This document shows, piece by piece, positions 33,005-40,915 of a stretch of 64,000 nt of DNA (within the stretch, counting starts at the first letter, position 1; every line of letters starts with the position of its first letter). The translations under genes were made by a program, and so were the position numbers. Under the pieces are notes generated by a model. That model was not told the origin of the DNA, made no database searches, and worked only from the letters and a program-made list of their open reading frames with translations. Location: NCBI RefSeq assembly GCF_022230925.1, contig NZ_JAKKFH010000008.1, forward strand, positions 372,001-436,000. The letters are read 5' to 3'. The stretch comes from Micromonospora alfalfae (GTDB lineage: Bacteria; Actinomycetota; Actinomycetes; Mycobacteriales; Micromonosporaceae).

Positions 33005-34780
33005 ATGGCCCCACCCGCTACGCGTGCCCGGCAGTGGTTGCCGTACACCGCCGCCGTCACCGCCGGGCTGCTGGTCATCGCCGGGGCGTTCGTGTTCGTC
33101 CGACAGCGCGAAGCGGGCAACGACTGCGCCGTCATCCTCCAGGTCAACTCCTCGACGGAGAAGGCGGCGCTGCTGGTCGACCTGGCCGAGGCGTACAACC
33201 GCGGCGACCGGTCGATCGAGGGCGGCGGCTGCGCCCGGGTGCACGTCAGCGCGTTGAACTCGGGCAAGGCAACCGAGGCGCTGGCCAGCGGCTGGACGCA
33301 CACCGGTCTGCCGCAACCACAGGTCTGGCTGCCGACGTCGAGCCTGTGGACCGGCCAGCTCCGGCTGCTCGACGAGGCCGCCGGCCGGGAGTTGCAGACT
33401 CCGGACCGCTACCCGTCGATCGCCAACAGCCCGCTGGTGATCGCGATGCCGCAGCCCAAGGCCGAGCTGCTCCGCAAGCGCGGGTCGCTGGGCTGGGGAG
33501 AGATCCTGGGCCTGTCCGGGCGGGACGGGTGGGCGGACTTCGGCAAGCCGGAGTGGGGCCGCTTCACGTTCGGCAAGGACAACCCGAACCTGTCCACTTC
33601 CGGGTTGGCGGCGACCATCGCCACCTACTACGCGGCGGTGCAACGGGCCAGCGACCTGACCCGGTCCGACCTGGCCGACCCGGCGGTCACCCAGTTCGTC
33701 CGCCGGATCGAGGCCAACGTGTCGCACTACAGCGACGACTCGGTGGACCTGCTGCGCAGCCTCGCCGAGGCGGACCTGGCCGGCGGGGCGGGCAGCACCG
33801 ACGACATGAGTGCCATCGTCCTGCAGGAGGAGCTCGTGGACCTCTACAACACGGGTGCGCTGAGCCCTCGGCAGGAAGGGCAGGAGCGGGGCCGCCGGCC
33901 GAACGTCCCGCTGGTCGCCGTACATCCGAAGGAGGGCACGTTCAACCTGGACCACCCGTTCGTCGTGCTGCCGTCCGCCGACGAGCGGCAACGCGCGGCG
34001 GCAACCGACTTCCAGAAGTTCCTGACCGAGGACACCCAGCAGGAGAGGTTTGCCCGCCTCGGCTTCCGGGACCATGAGCGCCGCGCCTCGGCGGAGTTGC
34101 TCGCCAGCGTCGGCGCCGAACCCAGCGGTGGGCTGAGCTACTTCGAACCGCCGGACCCGGAGGTGGTCGGCGCGATGCTGGACGGCTGGCGCACGCTCCG
34201 CAAGAAGGCCAACATCCTGATCGCCCTGGACACCTCCGGGTCCATGCTGGCGAAGGTCGGCACCCGTACCCGTTTCCAGGTGGCCTCGGCGGCGGCGGGC
34301 AAGGGCCTCGCGCTGCTCAACACCGAAGACCGGGTGGGGCTCTGGTCGTTCTCCTCGGAGACGCAGCAGCGGCCGAAGAGCCCCTATCGGGAGGAGGTCC
34401 CGCTCGGCGGGTTCGACCAGAAGCGGATCAACAGCAAGATCGCCGGATTGCCGGTCGAGGGCGGTACCGCGCTCTACGCGACGGTCCGGGCCGCACATCG
34501 AGAACTACTCGACCGGTACGACCCGGAGCGGATCAACGCGATAGTGGTGCTGACCGACGGCAAGAACGAGTACAGCCGGGACAACGACCTGGCCCGGTTG
34601 CTCGCCGAGGTTGCCCTGGACCCGCAGCGTCCGGTGAAGGTGTTCTGCATCGCCTTCGACAGGGAGTCGGACTTCGCCACCCTGGACCGGATCGCCAAGG
34701 CGTCGTCGGGCAAGGCCTTCGACGCCACCGATCCCGCCAAGATCGACGAGGCGTTCGTGAAGCTGGTCAGCAGCTTCTGA
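33005..34780 (+). CDS. Membrane-anchored substrate-binding-like protein with C-terminal VWA domain
   Basis: 591 residues from ATG 33005. One N-terminal helix (about 12-32) anchors an exported region resembling extracellular solute-binding proteins (about 42-370; LQVNSSTEKAALLVDLAEAYN, FGKDNPNLSTSGLAATIATYY). A VWA domain follows (about 400-590) with the MIDAS motif DTSGSM (near 409), VGLWSFSS and TDGKNEYS. VWA MIDAS sites bind divalent metals and mediate protein contacts. This SBP-VWA layout is frequent in actinobacteria but of unknown role. The kinase upstream suggests a signalling or cell-envelope assembly module. Confidence 0.85.
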   Translation: MAPPATRARQWLPYTAAVTAGLLVIAGAFVFVRQREAGNDCAVILQVNSSTEKAALLVDLAEAYNRGDRSIEGGGCARVHVSALNSGKATEALASGWTHTGLPQPQVWLPTSSLWTGQLRLLDEAAGRELQTPDRYPSIANSPLVIAMPQPKAELLRKRGSLGWGEILGLSGRDGWADFGKPEWGRFTFGKDNPNLSTSGLAATIATYYAAVQRASDLTRSDLADPAVTQFVRRIEANVSHYSDDSVDLLRSLAEADLAGGAGSTDDMSAIVLQEELVDLYNTGALSPRQEGQERGRRPNVPLVAVHPKEGTFNLDHPFVVLPSADERQRAAATDFQKFLTEDTQQERFARLGFRDHERRASAELLASVGAEPSGGLSYFEPPDPEVVGAMLDGWRTLRKKANILIALDTSGSMLAKVGTRTRFQVASAAAGKGLALLNTEDRVGLWSFSSETQQRPKSPYREEVPLGGFDQKRINSKIAGLPVEGGTALYATVRAAHRELLDRYDPERINAIVVLTDGKNEYSRDNDLARLLAEVALDPQRPVKVFCIAFDRESDFATLDRIAKASSGKAFDATDPAKIDEAFVKLVSSF

Positions 34781-34912
34781 CACTCTCCCTGGCGTCAGCT
34801 CGGCGTCGCGCCGCCGCCCGACCAGGCGGGTGGGTGGCGAGCGCCCTGCTGCTCTCGTCGAGCCACGTCAAGGCCCCGGACGACGACTTGGCGATGGGTC
34901 TCACCGACCTCG

Positions 34913-35737
34913 CTACAGGCCCAGGCCCCGCAGGGTCGGTACGGTCTGGCCCACCCAGGCGAGGTCGACGTCCTCGCGAGCGCCCTGGGTACGTTGCGTG
35001 CCGGCCAGGAACCACAGGAAATAGGTGGTGTAGCCGGGTGCGCTGACCACTGTGTGGTATCCCTCGGGCATCATCTGCATCACATGGTCACGGATGGTGA
35101 CGTTCTCCTCGTACCCGTCGTCGGTGTAGACCCGGCTGATGCCGAACCCGTTCGCCGGGTTGACGCGGTAGTAGTACATCTCCTCGTGTGCGGCCTCGGC
35201 GGGCAGGTCGTCGACCTTGTGCCGGTGTGGCGGGTAGGTGCTCCAGTTGCCCGAGGGCGTGTAGGTCTCGCCGACGATGAGCCGGCGGGCGGGCAGCTCC
35301 GGCTGGGAGATCTCGGTGAGGATCTGGTGGTAGGTACGGCCGAAGTTGGCCGCCCCCCAGCGGCCGGTCGCTACCTGCTCCGGTGCGATGACGTAGGGGT
35401 CTGTGGCCAGTTCGCTGGGCGCGCTGGGTAGGGCTATCTCCACGGCGGTGACCGCCTCGACGGTCACCGGGGAGCCGGCCGGGATGTAGACCGAGTGCGG
35501 CTTGCCGGAGAAGACGTCCGGTCGTTGGCCGACCTGCGGGAAATGGTGGCCGGCGACGGTGAAGCTGGCCGTGCCACCGAGGACGACGGCCAGGATCTCC
35601 CGGTCACCGGACTCGCCGGTCCACGACTCGCCGGCCGACAGCCGCAGCAGTGTGAAGTCCAGCAGCCGGCAGGGATTGAAGGGCAGCGTGTTCCGGCCGT
35701 CGAGGGCGGGAATGGCGCAGTGGTAGCGGTAGTCCAT
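34913..35737 (-). CDS. IolB/KduI-like isomerase (5-deoxy-glucuronate isomerase family)
   Basis: 274 residues from ATG 35737 (AAAGGTGACC upstream; an in-frame GTG at 35743 is possible). A bicupin fold is indicated by GNWSTYPPHRHKVDDLPAEAAHEEMYYYRVNP, where His/His/Glu bind metal, and by DHVMQMMPEGYHTVVSAPGYTTYFLWFLAG. The family converts 5-deoxy-glucuronate to 5-deoxy-5-keto-gluconate in inositol breakdown. No other iol gene is present, and the neighbours handle unsaturated uronides, so it may act on a 5-keto-4-deoxyuronate as KduI does. It is the last gene of the operon. Confidence 0.85.
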   Translation of the reverse strand: MDYRYHCAIPALDGRNTLPFNPCRLLDFTLLRLSAGESWTGESGDREILAVVLGGTASFTVAGHHFPQVGQRPDVFSGKPHSVYIPAGSPVTVEAVTAVEIALPSAPSELATDPYVIAPEQVATGRWGAANFGRTYHQILTEISQPELPARRLIVGETYTPSGNWSTYPPHRHKVDDLPAEAAHEEMYYYRVNPANGFGISRVYTDDGYEENVTIRDHVMQMMPEGYHTVVSAPGYTTYFLWFLAGTQRTQGAREDVDLAWVGQTVPTLRGLGL

Positions 35738-35782
35738 GGTCACCTTTCGGGATGCGGGGTGGAGCGGGTCGGTGCAGGGTCG

Positions 35783-36967
35783 TCACCAGGGGCTGGTCCA
35801 GCCCGCGACGGTGGCCCGGGTGAGGGCTTCCAGGTAGAAGTAGTCGCCCCAGAGGGTTCCCTCGTCGACGCCGATGCCCTTGGGCTTGTCGTAGACGCCG
35901 TGCAGGATCAGCGCGTTCGAGACCTGCTGACCTTCGGTGGAGTAGTGGCCGATGAGCGAGCCCAGGATCTCGGCGGCGGCCTTCCGGTACCGGTCGGCGC
36001 TGGCCGTGTCGGTAAGGCCGTCTGCCAGTTCGACCAGGCCGCAGGCGGCGATGGCCGCGGCCGAGCTGTCCCGCTCCTGACCGCTGCCGTCACCGAACTC
36101 CAGATCCCAGTACGCGACGTGGTCGTCGGGCAGGTGGGCGAGGAAGCGGTCGGCGCAGGTCCTCGCGGCGGCGAGCAGCGCCGGGTCGCCGATGTGCCGG
36201 TGGTTGAGGCTGAACCCGTAGATGCCCCATGCCTGCCCGCGCGCCCAGCAGGAGTGGTCGGAGTGGCCCTGTTCGGTTTCGCCGCGTAGCGGCGCACCGC
36301 TGTCCGCGTCCCAGTAGAAGGTGTGGAAGGTGGTGCCGTCCGGACGAAGGATGTGCTGGCGCAACTGAGCGGTGTGCCGGCGGGCCGCGGCGGCGTAGCG
36401 GTCGTCACCGGTGGTCTGGCTGGCCCAGAAGAGCAGCGGCGTGTTCATGAGGCTGTCGATGATCGTGCGCCCGCGTTGGCGTGGGTCGTTCAGATCGCCC
36501 CAGGCCTGAATGATTCCGGCGGGTTCGAGGACGCGCGTCATCAGGTGGTCGGCGGCGGCGAGGGCCGCGTCTCGGGCCTGCGCGTCACCGGTACGGCGGG
36601 CCGGGGTGACGCAGGCGAGCGTGTAGAGGAACCCGAGGTCGTGGGTGTCCAGGTCGATGCCGTGGGTCATCCGGGCCGCGAAGCTGTCCACGTGGGAGAG
36701 CGCGGCCCGCAGGTGGCGTTCGTCGCCGGTCAGGTCGTGTGCCAGCCAGAGCATGCCGGGCCAGAAGCTGGTGGTCCAGCCGACGTTGGCGCCCTCGGGC
36801 TGGCCTCCGCTCGGTGGCCGCAGCGGGTAGCGGTTGGCGTCGGTGGTGTCCGCGGGGTACCGGTCGCCGAAGGTGGCGATGTTCGCGTCGACGGTAAGTA
36901 TCGCGGCGGCCACCGCGGCCGCCGTGGCCTCTGCGTCGGAGCTGGGACGGACGTCGGTCGCCGTCAT
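35783..36967 (-). CDS. GH88 unsaturated glucuronyl hydrolase
   Basis: 394 residues from ATG 36967 (GAGGGAG upstream), cytoplasmic with no signal. The (alpha/alpha)6 barrel is recognisable by GWTTSFWPGMLWLAHDLTGD, THDLGFLYTLAC (catalytic/substrate Asp), IIDSLMNTPLLFWA (second catalytic Asp) and DHSCWARGQAWGIYGF. It removes the 4,5-unsaturated uronic acid from oligosaccharides produced by polysaccharide lyases, giving a keto-uronate that an IolB/KduI-type isomerase could take further. The downstream isomerase gene is 45 bp away. Confidence 0.92.
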   Translation of the reverse strand: MTATDVRPSSDAEATAAAVAAAILTVDANIATFGDRYPADTTDANRYPLRPPSGGQPEGANVGWTTSFWPGMLWLAHDLTGDERHLRAALSHVDSFAARMTHGIDLDTHDLGFLYTLACVTPARRTGDAQARDAALAAADHLMTRVLEPAGIIQAWGDLNDPRQRGRTIIDSLMNTPLLFWASQTTGDDRYAAAARRHTAQLRQHILRPDGTTFHTFYWDADSGAPLRGETEQGHSDHSCWARGQAWGIYGFSLNHRHIGDPALLAAARTCADRFLAHLPDDHVAYWDLEFGDGSGQERDSSAAAIAACGLVELADGLTDTASADRYRKAAAEILGSLIGHYSTEGQQVSNALILHGVYDKPKGIGVDEGTLWGDYFYLEALTRATVAGWTSPW

Positions 36968-37051
36968 GGATGCTGTTCTCCCTCGTGGGTCCGGTCCGGT
37001 GCCGGGCAGGTGTCTCATCGGCGTCCAGGCTCGTTGGCCGGAACGTGGTGC

Positions 37052-37729
37052 TCAGGCGCTCTGCGGTGCGGGCGTCGGTGGGTCGAGGGCGGCGCGCAGG
37101 GTGAAGCGGCTGTTGGCCCACACGACGTAGAGCAGTGGCGCGGCGGCGAGGCCGAGCGCGATCGCGGGGCGGGCCGCCAGGATCTGTGCGAGCAGCACGA
37201 GGACGAGGAGAGACACGGCGCTGAGGTACCACCGGCGCACCGCCAGATACAGGCAGGCGCGGGCCACCTCACGCAACCGCGCGGTGGGTCGCTCGGCGAC
37301 GGTCACCAGCCCCAGCAACGTGGTAGCGACGGTGAGGACGATGAGGGTCGCCAGCACCGGAAGGGCGAGTGCCCCGACCCGGTGGCCCCACGCGGCGCGC
37401 GCGTCGACGGCGAGCACCACCAGGGCAGCCATGGCTGCCGCCGTCCAGAGCATCGCCGGCCGGGCGGTGGCTCGCCAGGCGCGGCCGAAGGTGCGCAGCA
37501 CGCCGCCGGTGTCGCCGGCCGAATAGGCGGACATGACCGCGAAGACCGCACAGAGCCCCGGCGCGCAGAGCGGGGCGGTCAGCGCGTACAGCGGCCAGGA
37601 GCGCGCCGCCTCGGTGGTGAACGCGAGCGTCACCAGTGGCAGGCAACCGAGCACCAGCAGCAGGTTGCTGACGAGCGCGACATAGAACCCGTCGAAGACG
37701 GCGGCAATGGTGTTGTGGCGCGAACGCAT
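37052..37729 (-). CDS. YesL/DUF624-like membrane protein
   Basis: 225 residues from ATG 37729 with five or six hydrophobic helices. The opening FDGFYVALVSNLLLVLGCLPLVT and central PLYALTAPLCAPGLCAVFAVMSAY resemble YesL, found with carbohydrate ABC importers in rhamnogalacturonan loci. It starts 5 bp after the stop of the upstream permease, so it belongs to the transporter operon. Its biochemical role is not known. Confidence 0.82.
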   Translation of the reverse strand: MRSRHNTIAAVFDGFYVALVSNLLLVLGCLPLVTLAFTTEAARSWPLYALTAPLCAPGLCAVFAVMSAYSAGDTGGVLRTFGRAWRATARPAMLWTAAAMAALVVLAVDARAAWGHRVGALALPVLATLIVLTVATTLLGLVTVAERPTARLREVARACLYLAVRRWYLSAVSLLVLVLLAQILAARPAIALGLAAAPLLYVVWANSRFTLRAALDPPTPAPQSA

Positions 37730-37734
37730 GGGCC

Positions 37735-38631
37735 TCAACCCTTCAGTCCGGTCGTGGCGATGCCCTCGATGAAGTAGCGCTGGCCGAGCAGGAAGATGAC
37801 AGCGACGGGCAGCACGGACAGCACGGAGCCCGTCATGATCAGCGCGTACTCGGCGTTGTACTGGGAGATGAAGGTGTTGAGCCCCAGTTGGATGGTGCGC
37901 AGCTCCGGACTGCGCAGGTAGATCAGCGGGCCGAGGTAGTCGTTCCAGGTGGTCACGAACGTCAGCAGGGCCAGGCTGGCCAGCGCCGGTCGGGACAGCG
38001 GCAGCATGATCCGTCGGTAGATGCCGAACTCGCTGAGCCCGTCCACCCGCGCCGACTCGCTCAGCTCCTCGGGGATCGTCTCGTAGAACTGCTTCATCAG
38101 GAACACGCCGAACGCGCCGAACGCCTGTAGCGCGACGATCGACCACAGCGTGTTCGACAACTGCAACTTCGACATGAGGATGAACTGCGGAATCATGTAC
38201 GACTGCCAGGGCACCGCGATCGTCCCGACGTACGCCAGGAAGAGCGCGTTGCGGCCGGGAAAGCGCACCCGGGCGAAGCCGTAGGCGGCGAAACTGCCGG
38301 TCACCACCTGTAGGAGGCTGACTACCACCGACAGCAGCAGCGTGTTTCCCAACCAGGTCGTCATGTCCGAGCGCTGCCAGATGTCGAGGTAGTTTCGCCA
38401 CACCACGCGATCGGGGAGCCAGGTGATCGGGATGGTGAAGACGTCGCTGTTGGTCTTCAACGACGCCACCACCATCCAGTAGAACGGCAGTAGCAGCCCG
38501 GCCGCCGCGAGCACGAGGGCGGCGTACCCGACGAGCCGCCAGCCCCGGGACTGGACCGATCGGCGGGGCGCGTTGCGGTTGCCGGGCGCGGCGACGGCCG
38601 GGGTGGGCAGGGAGAGGTCGGTAGCGGTCAT
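37735..38631 (-). CDS. Carbohydrate ABC transporter permease (MalG-like)
   Basis: 298 residues, ATG 38631, overlapping the previous stop by 1 bp (TGATG). Six membrane helices and the EAA loop (IPEELSESARVDGLSEFGIYRRIMLPLSRPAL) of CUT1 importers are present. A ~30-residue N-terminal cytoplasmic tail precedes helix 1. It should pair with the 38631-39536 permease. No ATPase gene is in the operon, so a shared MsiK-type ATPase encoded elsewhere is likely. Confidence 0.93.
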   Translation of the reverse strand: MTATDLSLPTPAVAAPGNRNAPRRSVQSRGWRLVGYAALVLAAAGLLLPFYWMVVASLKTNSDVFTIPITWLPDRVVWRNYLDIWQRSDMTTWLGNTLLLSVVVSLLQVVTGSFAAYGFARVRFPGRNALFLAYVGTIAVPWQSYMIPQFILMSKLQLSNTLWSIVALQAFGAFGVFLMKQFYETIPEELSESARVDGLSEFGIYRRIMLPLSRPALASLALLTFVTTWNDYLGPLIYLRSPELRTIQLGLNTFISQYNAEYALIMTGSVLSVLPVAVIFLLGQRYFIEGIATTGLKG

Positions 38632-39536
38632 CAGCTGTTCCTCCGCTTGTTGACCATGAACTGAATGACCGTGATGCTGAAGCAGATGGCGAACAGGACG
38701 ATGGAGACCGCCGAGGCGTAGCCGAACTGGTTCTCCTCGAAGCCCTTCTGGTAGATGTACTGCGAGAGCACGAGTGTCGACTGGCCCGGTCCGCCGCCGG
38801 TCATCACGAGGATGAGGTCGAAGACCTTGAAGCTTTCGATGGTGAGCAGCACTGTGACGAAGAAGGTGGTGTGGCGTAACCCGGGGAGGGTCACGTGCAC
38901 GAACCGCTGCCACGGTGAGGCGCCGTCGGTCTCGGCCGCCTCGTAGAGCTGGGCCGGGATGGTCTGCAGGCCGGCCAGGAACAGCAGCATGTAGTAACCC
39001 ATGTACCGCCAGGTGCCGACGATGATGACCGCCGGCATCGACCAGGTCGACGACGTGGTCCAGCCCGGGGCGTTGTCCACCCCGACGGCACCGAGGAGAG
39101 CGTTGATCGGGCCGTACTCCGGGCTGAACAGCTGGTTCCAGACGATCGCGATCGCCACGATCGAGGTGATGTAGGGGAAGAAGGCGACGGTGCGGAAAAA
39201 CCGTACGCCGCGCAGTTTGCGGTTGAGCAGCAGCGCCAGCCCGAGTGACGCCCCGAGGGTCAGCGGGATGTGGAAGACGGTGTAGTAGACGGTGTTGCGC
39301 AGAGCGGTCCAGAAGCTCGCGTCGCTCCACATGCGCCGGAAGTTGGCGGTGCCGGTCCACTCGGCCACCCCGAAGACGTTCCAGTTGGTGAATGCCACGT
39401 AGAACAGCACGACGACGGGTAGCAGGGTGAGCACGGCGAAGCCGACGAAGTTGGGCAGGATGAACGACCAGCCGGCGACCGTGTTACGCGACACCAGCCG
39501 CCGGTTCCTGGGTCTCGTGCGCGGCAATGTTGCCAT
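38631..39536 (-). CDS. Carbohydrate ABC transporter permease (MalF/UgpA-like)
   Basis: 301 residues from ATG 39536. Six membrane helices, preceded by an Arg-rich N terminus (TLPRTRPRNRRLVSRN), and the EAA loop (IPAQLYEAAETDGASPWQRFVHVTLPGLRHT). It forms the transmembrane channel with the next gene product for import of an oligosaccharide delivered by the lipoprotein at 39611. Confidence 0.93.
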   Translation of the reverse strand: MATLPRTRPRNRRLVSRNTVAGWSFILPNFVGFAVLTLLPVVVLFYVAFTNWNVFGVAEWTGTANFRRMWSDASFWTALRNTVYYTVFHIPLTLGASLGLALLLNRKLRGVRFFRTVAFFPYITSIVAIAIVWNQLFSPEYGPINALLGAVGVDNAPGWTTSSTWSMPAVIIVGTWRYMGYYMLLFLAGLQTIPAQLYEAAETDGASPWQRFVHVTLPGLRHTTFFVTVLLTIESFKVFDLILVMTGGGPGQSTLVLSQYIYQKGFEENQFGYASAVSIVLFAICFSITVIQFMVNKRRNS

Positions 39537-39564
39537 AGGGAGTCTCCGGAAGCGTTCGGCATGG

Positions 39565-39605
39565 TGGCGGGACCGGCGTGCGACGAAGGCGCGCCGGACC
39601 CGCCA
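39565..39605 (-). terminator. Intercistronic hairpin between binding protein and permease genes
   Basis: A 13-bp imperfect stem (39565-39578 with 39592-39605, one A-A mismatch) and 13-nt loop lie just after the binding-protein stop. Such hairpins commonly stabilise or attenuate the message so that binding protein exceeds permeases. Confidence 0.55.
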
Positions 39606-39610
39606 TCAGC

Positions 39611-40915
39611 TCACTGGTTGAGGACCTCGTTCTTGGCGCGGGTCTGCGCCTTGCTCAGCTCCGCGTCGACGCCCTTGCTGTCGGAGAGGATCGCCGAGTG
39701 TGTCTCGTTGAGGAGGTTCTGCAGGCCGGCGGTGTGCTTCGACACCGGGTTCTCCGGCTTGATGGTGTGCTTGGCGTAGGCGAACTTCGACAGGTCGTCC
39801 TGCGGTACGCCGTCCAGCCCGAACAGCGTCGCGGTGACCGCGTCGGTGACCTGGGCCGGGGTGATGCCGATCCCGGCCAGCGCCTTGCCGGCTTCCGGGC
39901 CGGCCGCGTACTGGAGGAATGCCTTGGCCGCGGCGGTCTTGGACTTGCTGATCTTCGGGTTGATCCCCAGGCCGGTCGGATCACCGAAGGTGACAGGCGT
40001 GGCGGAGGTGCCGGTGGTGGACTTGTCGAACTGCGGCGCCGGGGCGATCCCCCACTGGAACTTGTCGGCGTCACCGCTCTGTCGCTGGTTGAGCAGCGTG
40101 GCCACGTACCAGGTGCCCATCAGCAGCATCGCCGACTGCTGCTTGCCGAACTGCGCCTGGTAGGTGAGTTTGTTGGTTTTCGCGGTGCCGAAGGTCGGCT
40201 GCGCGCCGGCCGCCTGCAGGTCAAGTGACCGCTCGTAGTACGGCTTCAGGTAGCCGTAGTCCCCGGAGAGCAGGTCCGCGTTGGGGGTCTGGGCGAGCGC
40301 GAATCCCTGCACTGTCGACTGGAAGGTGTGCTGGTACGCGCCGGTCGCGTTCGAGCCGGCCCCCTTCAGCCCGGTGTGCAGTCGCTTCGCCGCGGCGGTG
40401 TAGTCGTCCCAGGTCCAACTGCCGTCCGGCGGTGCCACCTTCGCCTTCGCGAACAGGTCCTTGTTGTAGAACAACACCCACGAGTCCTGCCGGTACGGCA
40501 CCGCGTACGCCTTGCCATCCACCTGGTACGACGCGAGCGCCGGGCTCGAGCCGAGACCGGAGGTGATGTCGGAGACGTCGAGCAGCTGACCACCGCTCTG
40601 GTACGTGTAGAAGTTCTTGAGGTTCTTCATGACGTAGACGTCCGGGGCGGTGCCGGCGGCCAGGTCCGTGATCATCTGGGTGTCGTAGTCGTTGCCTGGG
40701 GCGTACTCCTTGAGCTCCACCGTCATGTTCGGGTGGGTCGCCTTGAAGCCGTCGGCGAGCGTCTTGAACTCGGGCGTGGACGACAGACTCCAGCCAGCCA
40801 GGGTGATCGTCACCGGGGCGTTGGGGTCGACTGGCTCGTCTCCGCCGCCGCAACCGGCGAGAACAAGCGTCAGGGCCGTCGCAGCGCTGATGACGGCTGG
40901 TATGGCACGCTTCAT
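39611..40915 (-). CDS. Lipoprotein carbohydrate-binding protein of ABC importer
   Basis: 434 residues from ATG 40915 (a GTG at 40918 is in frame), with GGAGAGAG upstream. A signal peptide ends in the lipobox LVLAGC, so the Cys is lipidated and the protein tethered outside the membrane. The body is a family-1 solute-binding protein (ITLAGWSLSSTPEFKTLADGFKATHPNMTVE, ASYQVDGKAYAVPYRQDSWVLFYNKDLF, MLLMGTWYVATLL). It probably captures unsaturated or uronic-acid-containing oligosaccharides. The start overlaps the upstream DUF2264 stop by 1 bp. Confidence 0.93.
   Translation of the reverse strand: MKRAIPAVISAATALTLVLAGCGGGDEPVDPNAPVTITLAGWSLSSTPEFKTLADGFKATHPNMTVELKEYAPGNDYDTQMITDLAAGTAPDVYVMKNLKNFYTYQSGGQLLDVSDITSGLGSSPALASYQVDGKAYAVPYRQDSWVLFYNKDLFAKAKVAPPDGSWTWDDYTAAAKRLHTGLKGAGSNATGAYQHTFQSTVQGFALAQTPNADLLSGDYGYLKPYYERSLDLQAAGAQPTFGTAKTNKLTYQAQFGKQQSAMLLMGTWYVATLLNQRQSGDADKFQWGIAPAPQFDKSTTGTSATPVTFGDPTGLGINPKISKSKTAAAKAFLQYAAGPEAGKALAGIGITPAQVTDAVTATLFGLDGVPQDDLSKFAYAKHTIKPENPVSKHTAGLQNLLNETHSAILSDSKGVDAELSKAQTRAKNEVLNQ

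Noticed and set aside
37052..38401. 449-codon frame as one fused protein
   Set aside because: Only the part from ATG 37729 is YesL-like; the upstream part is a shadow of the permease gene.
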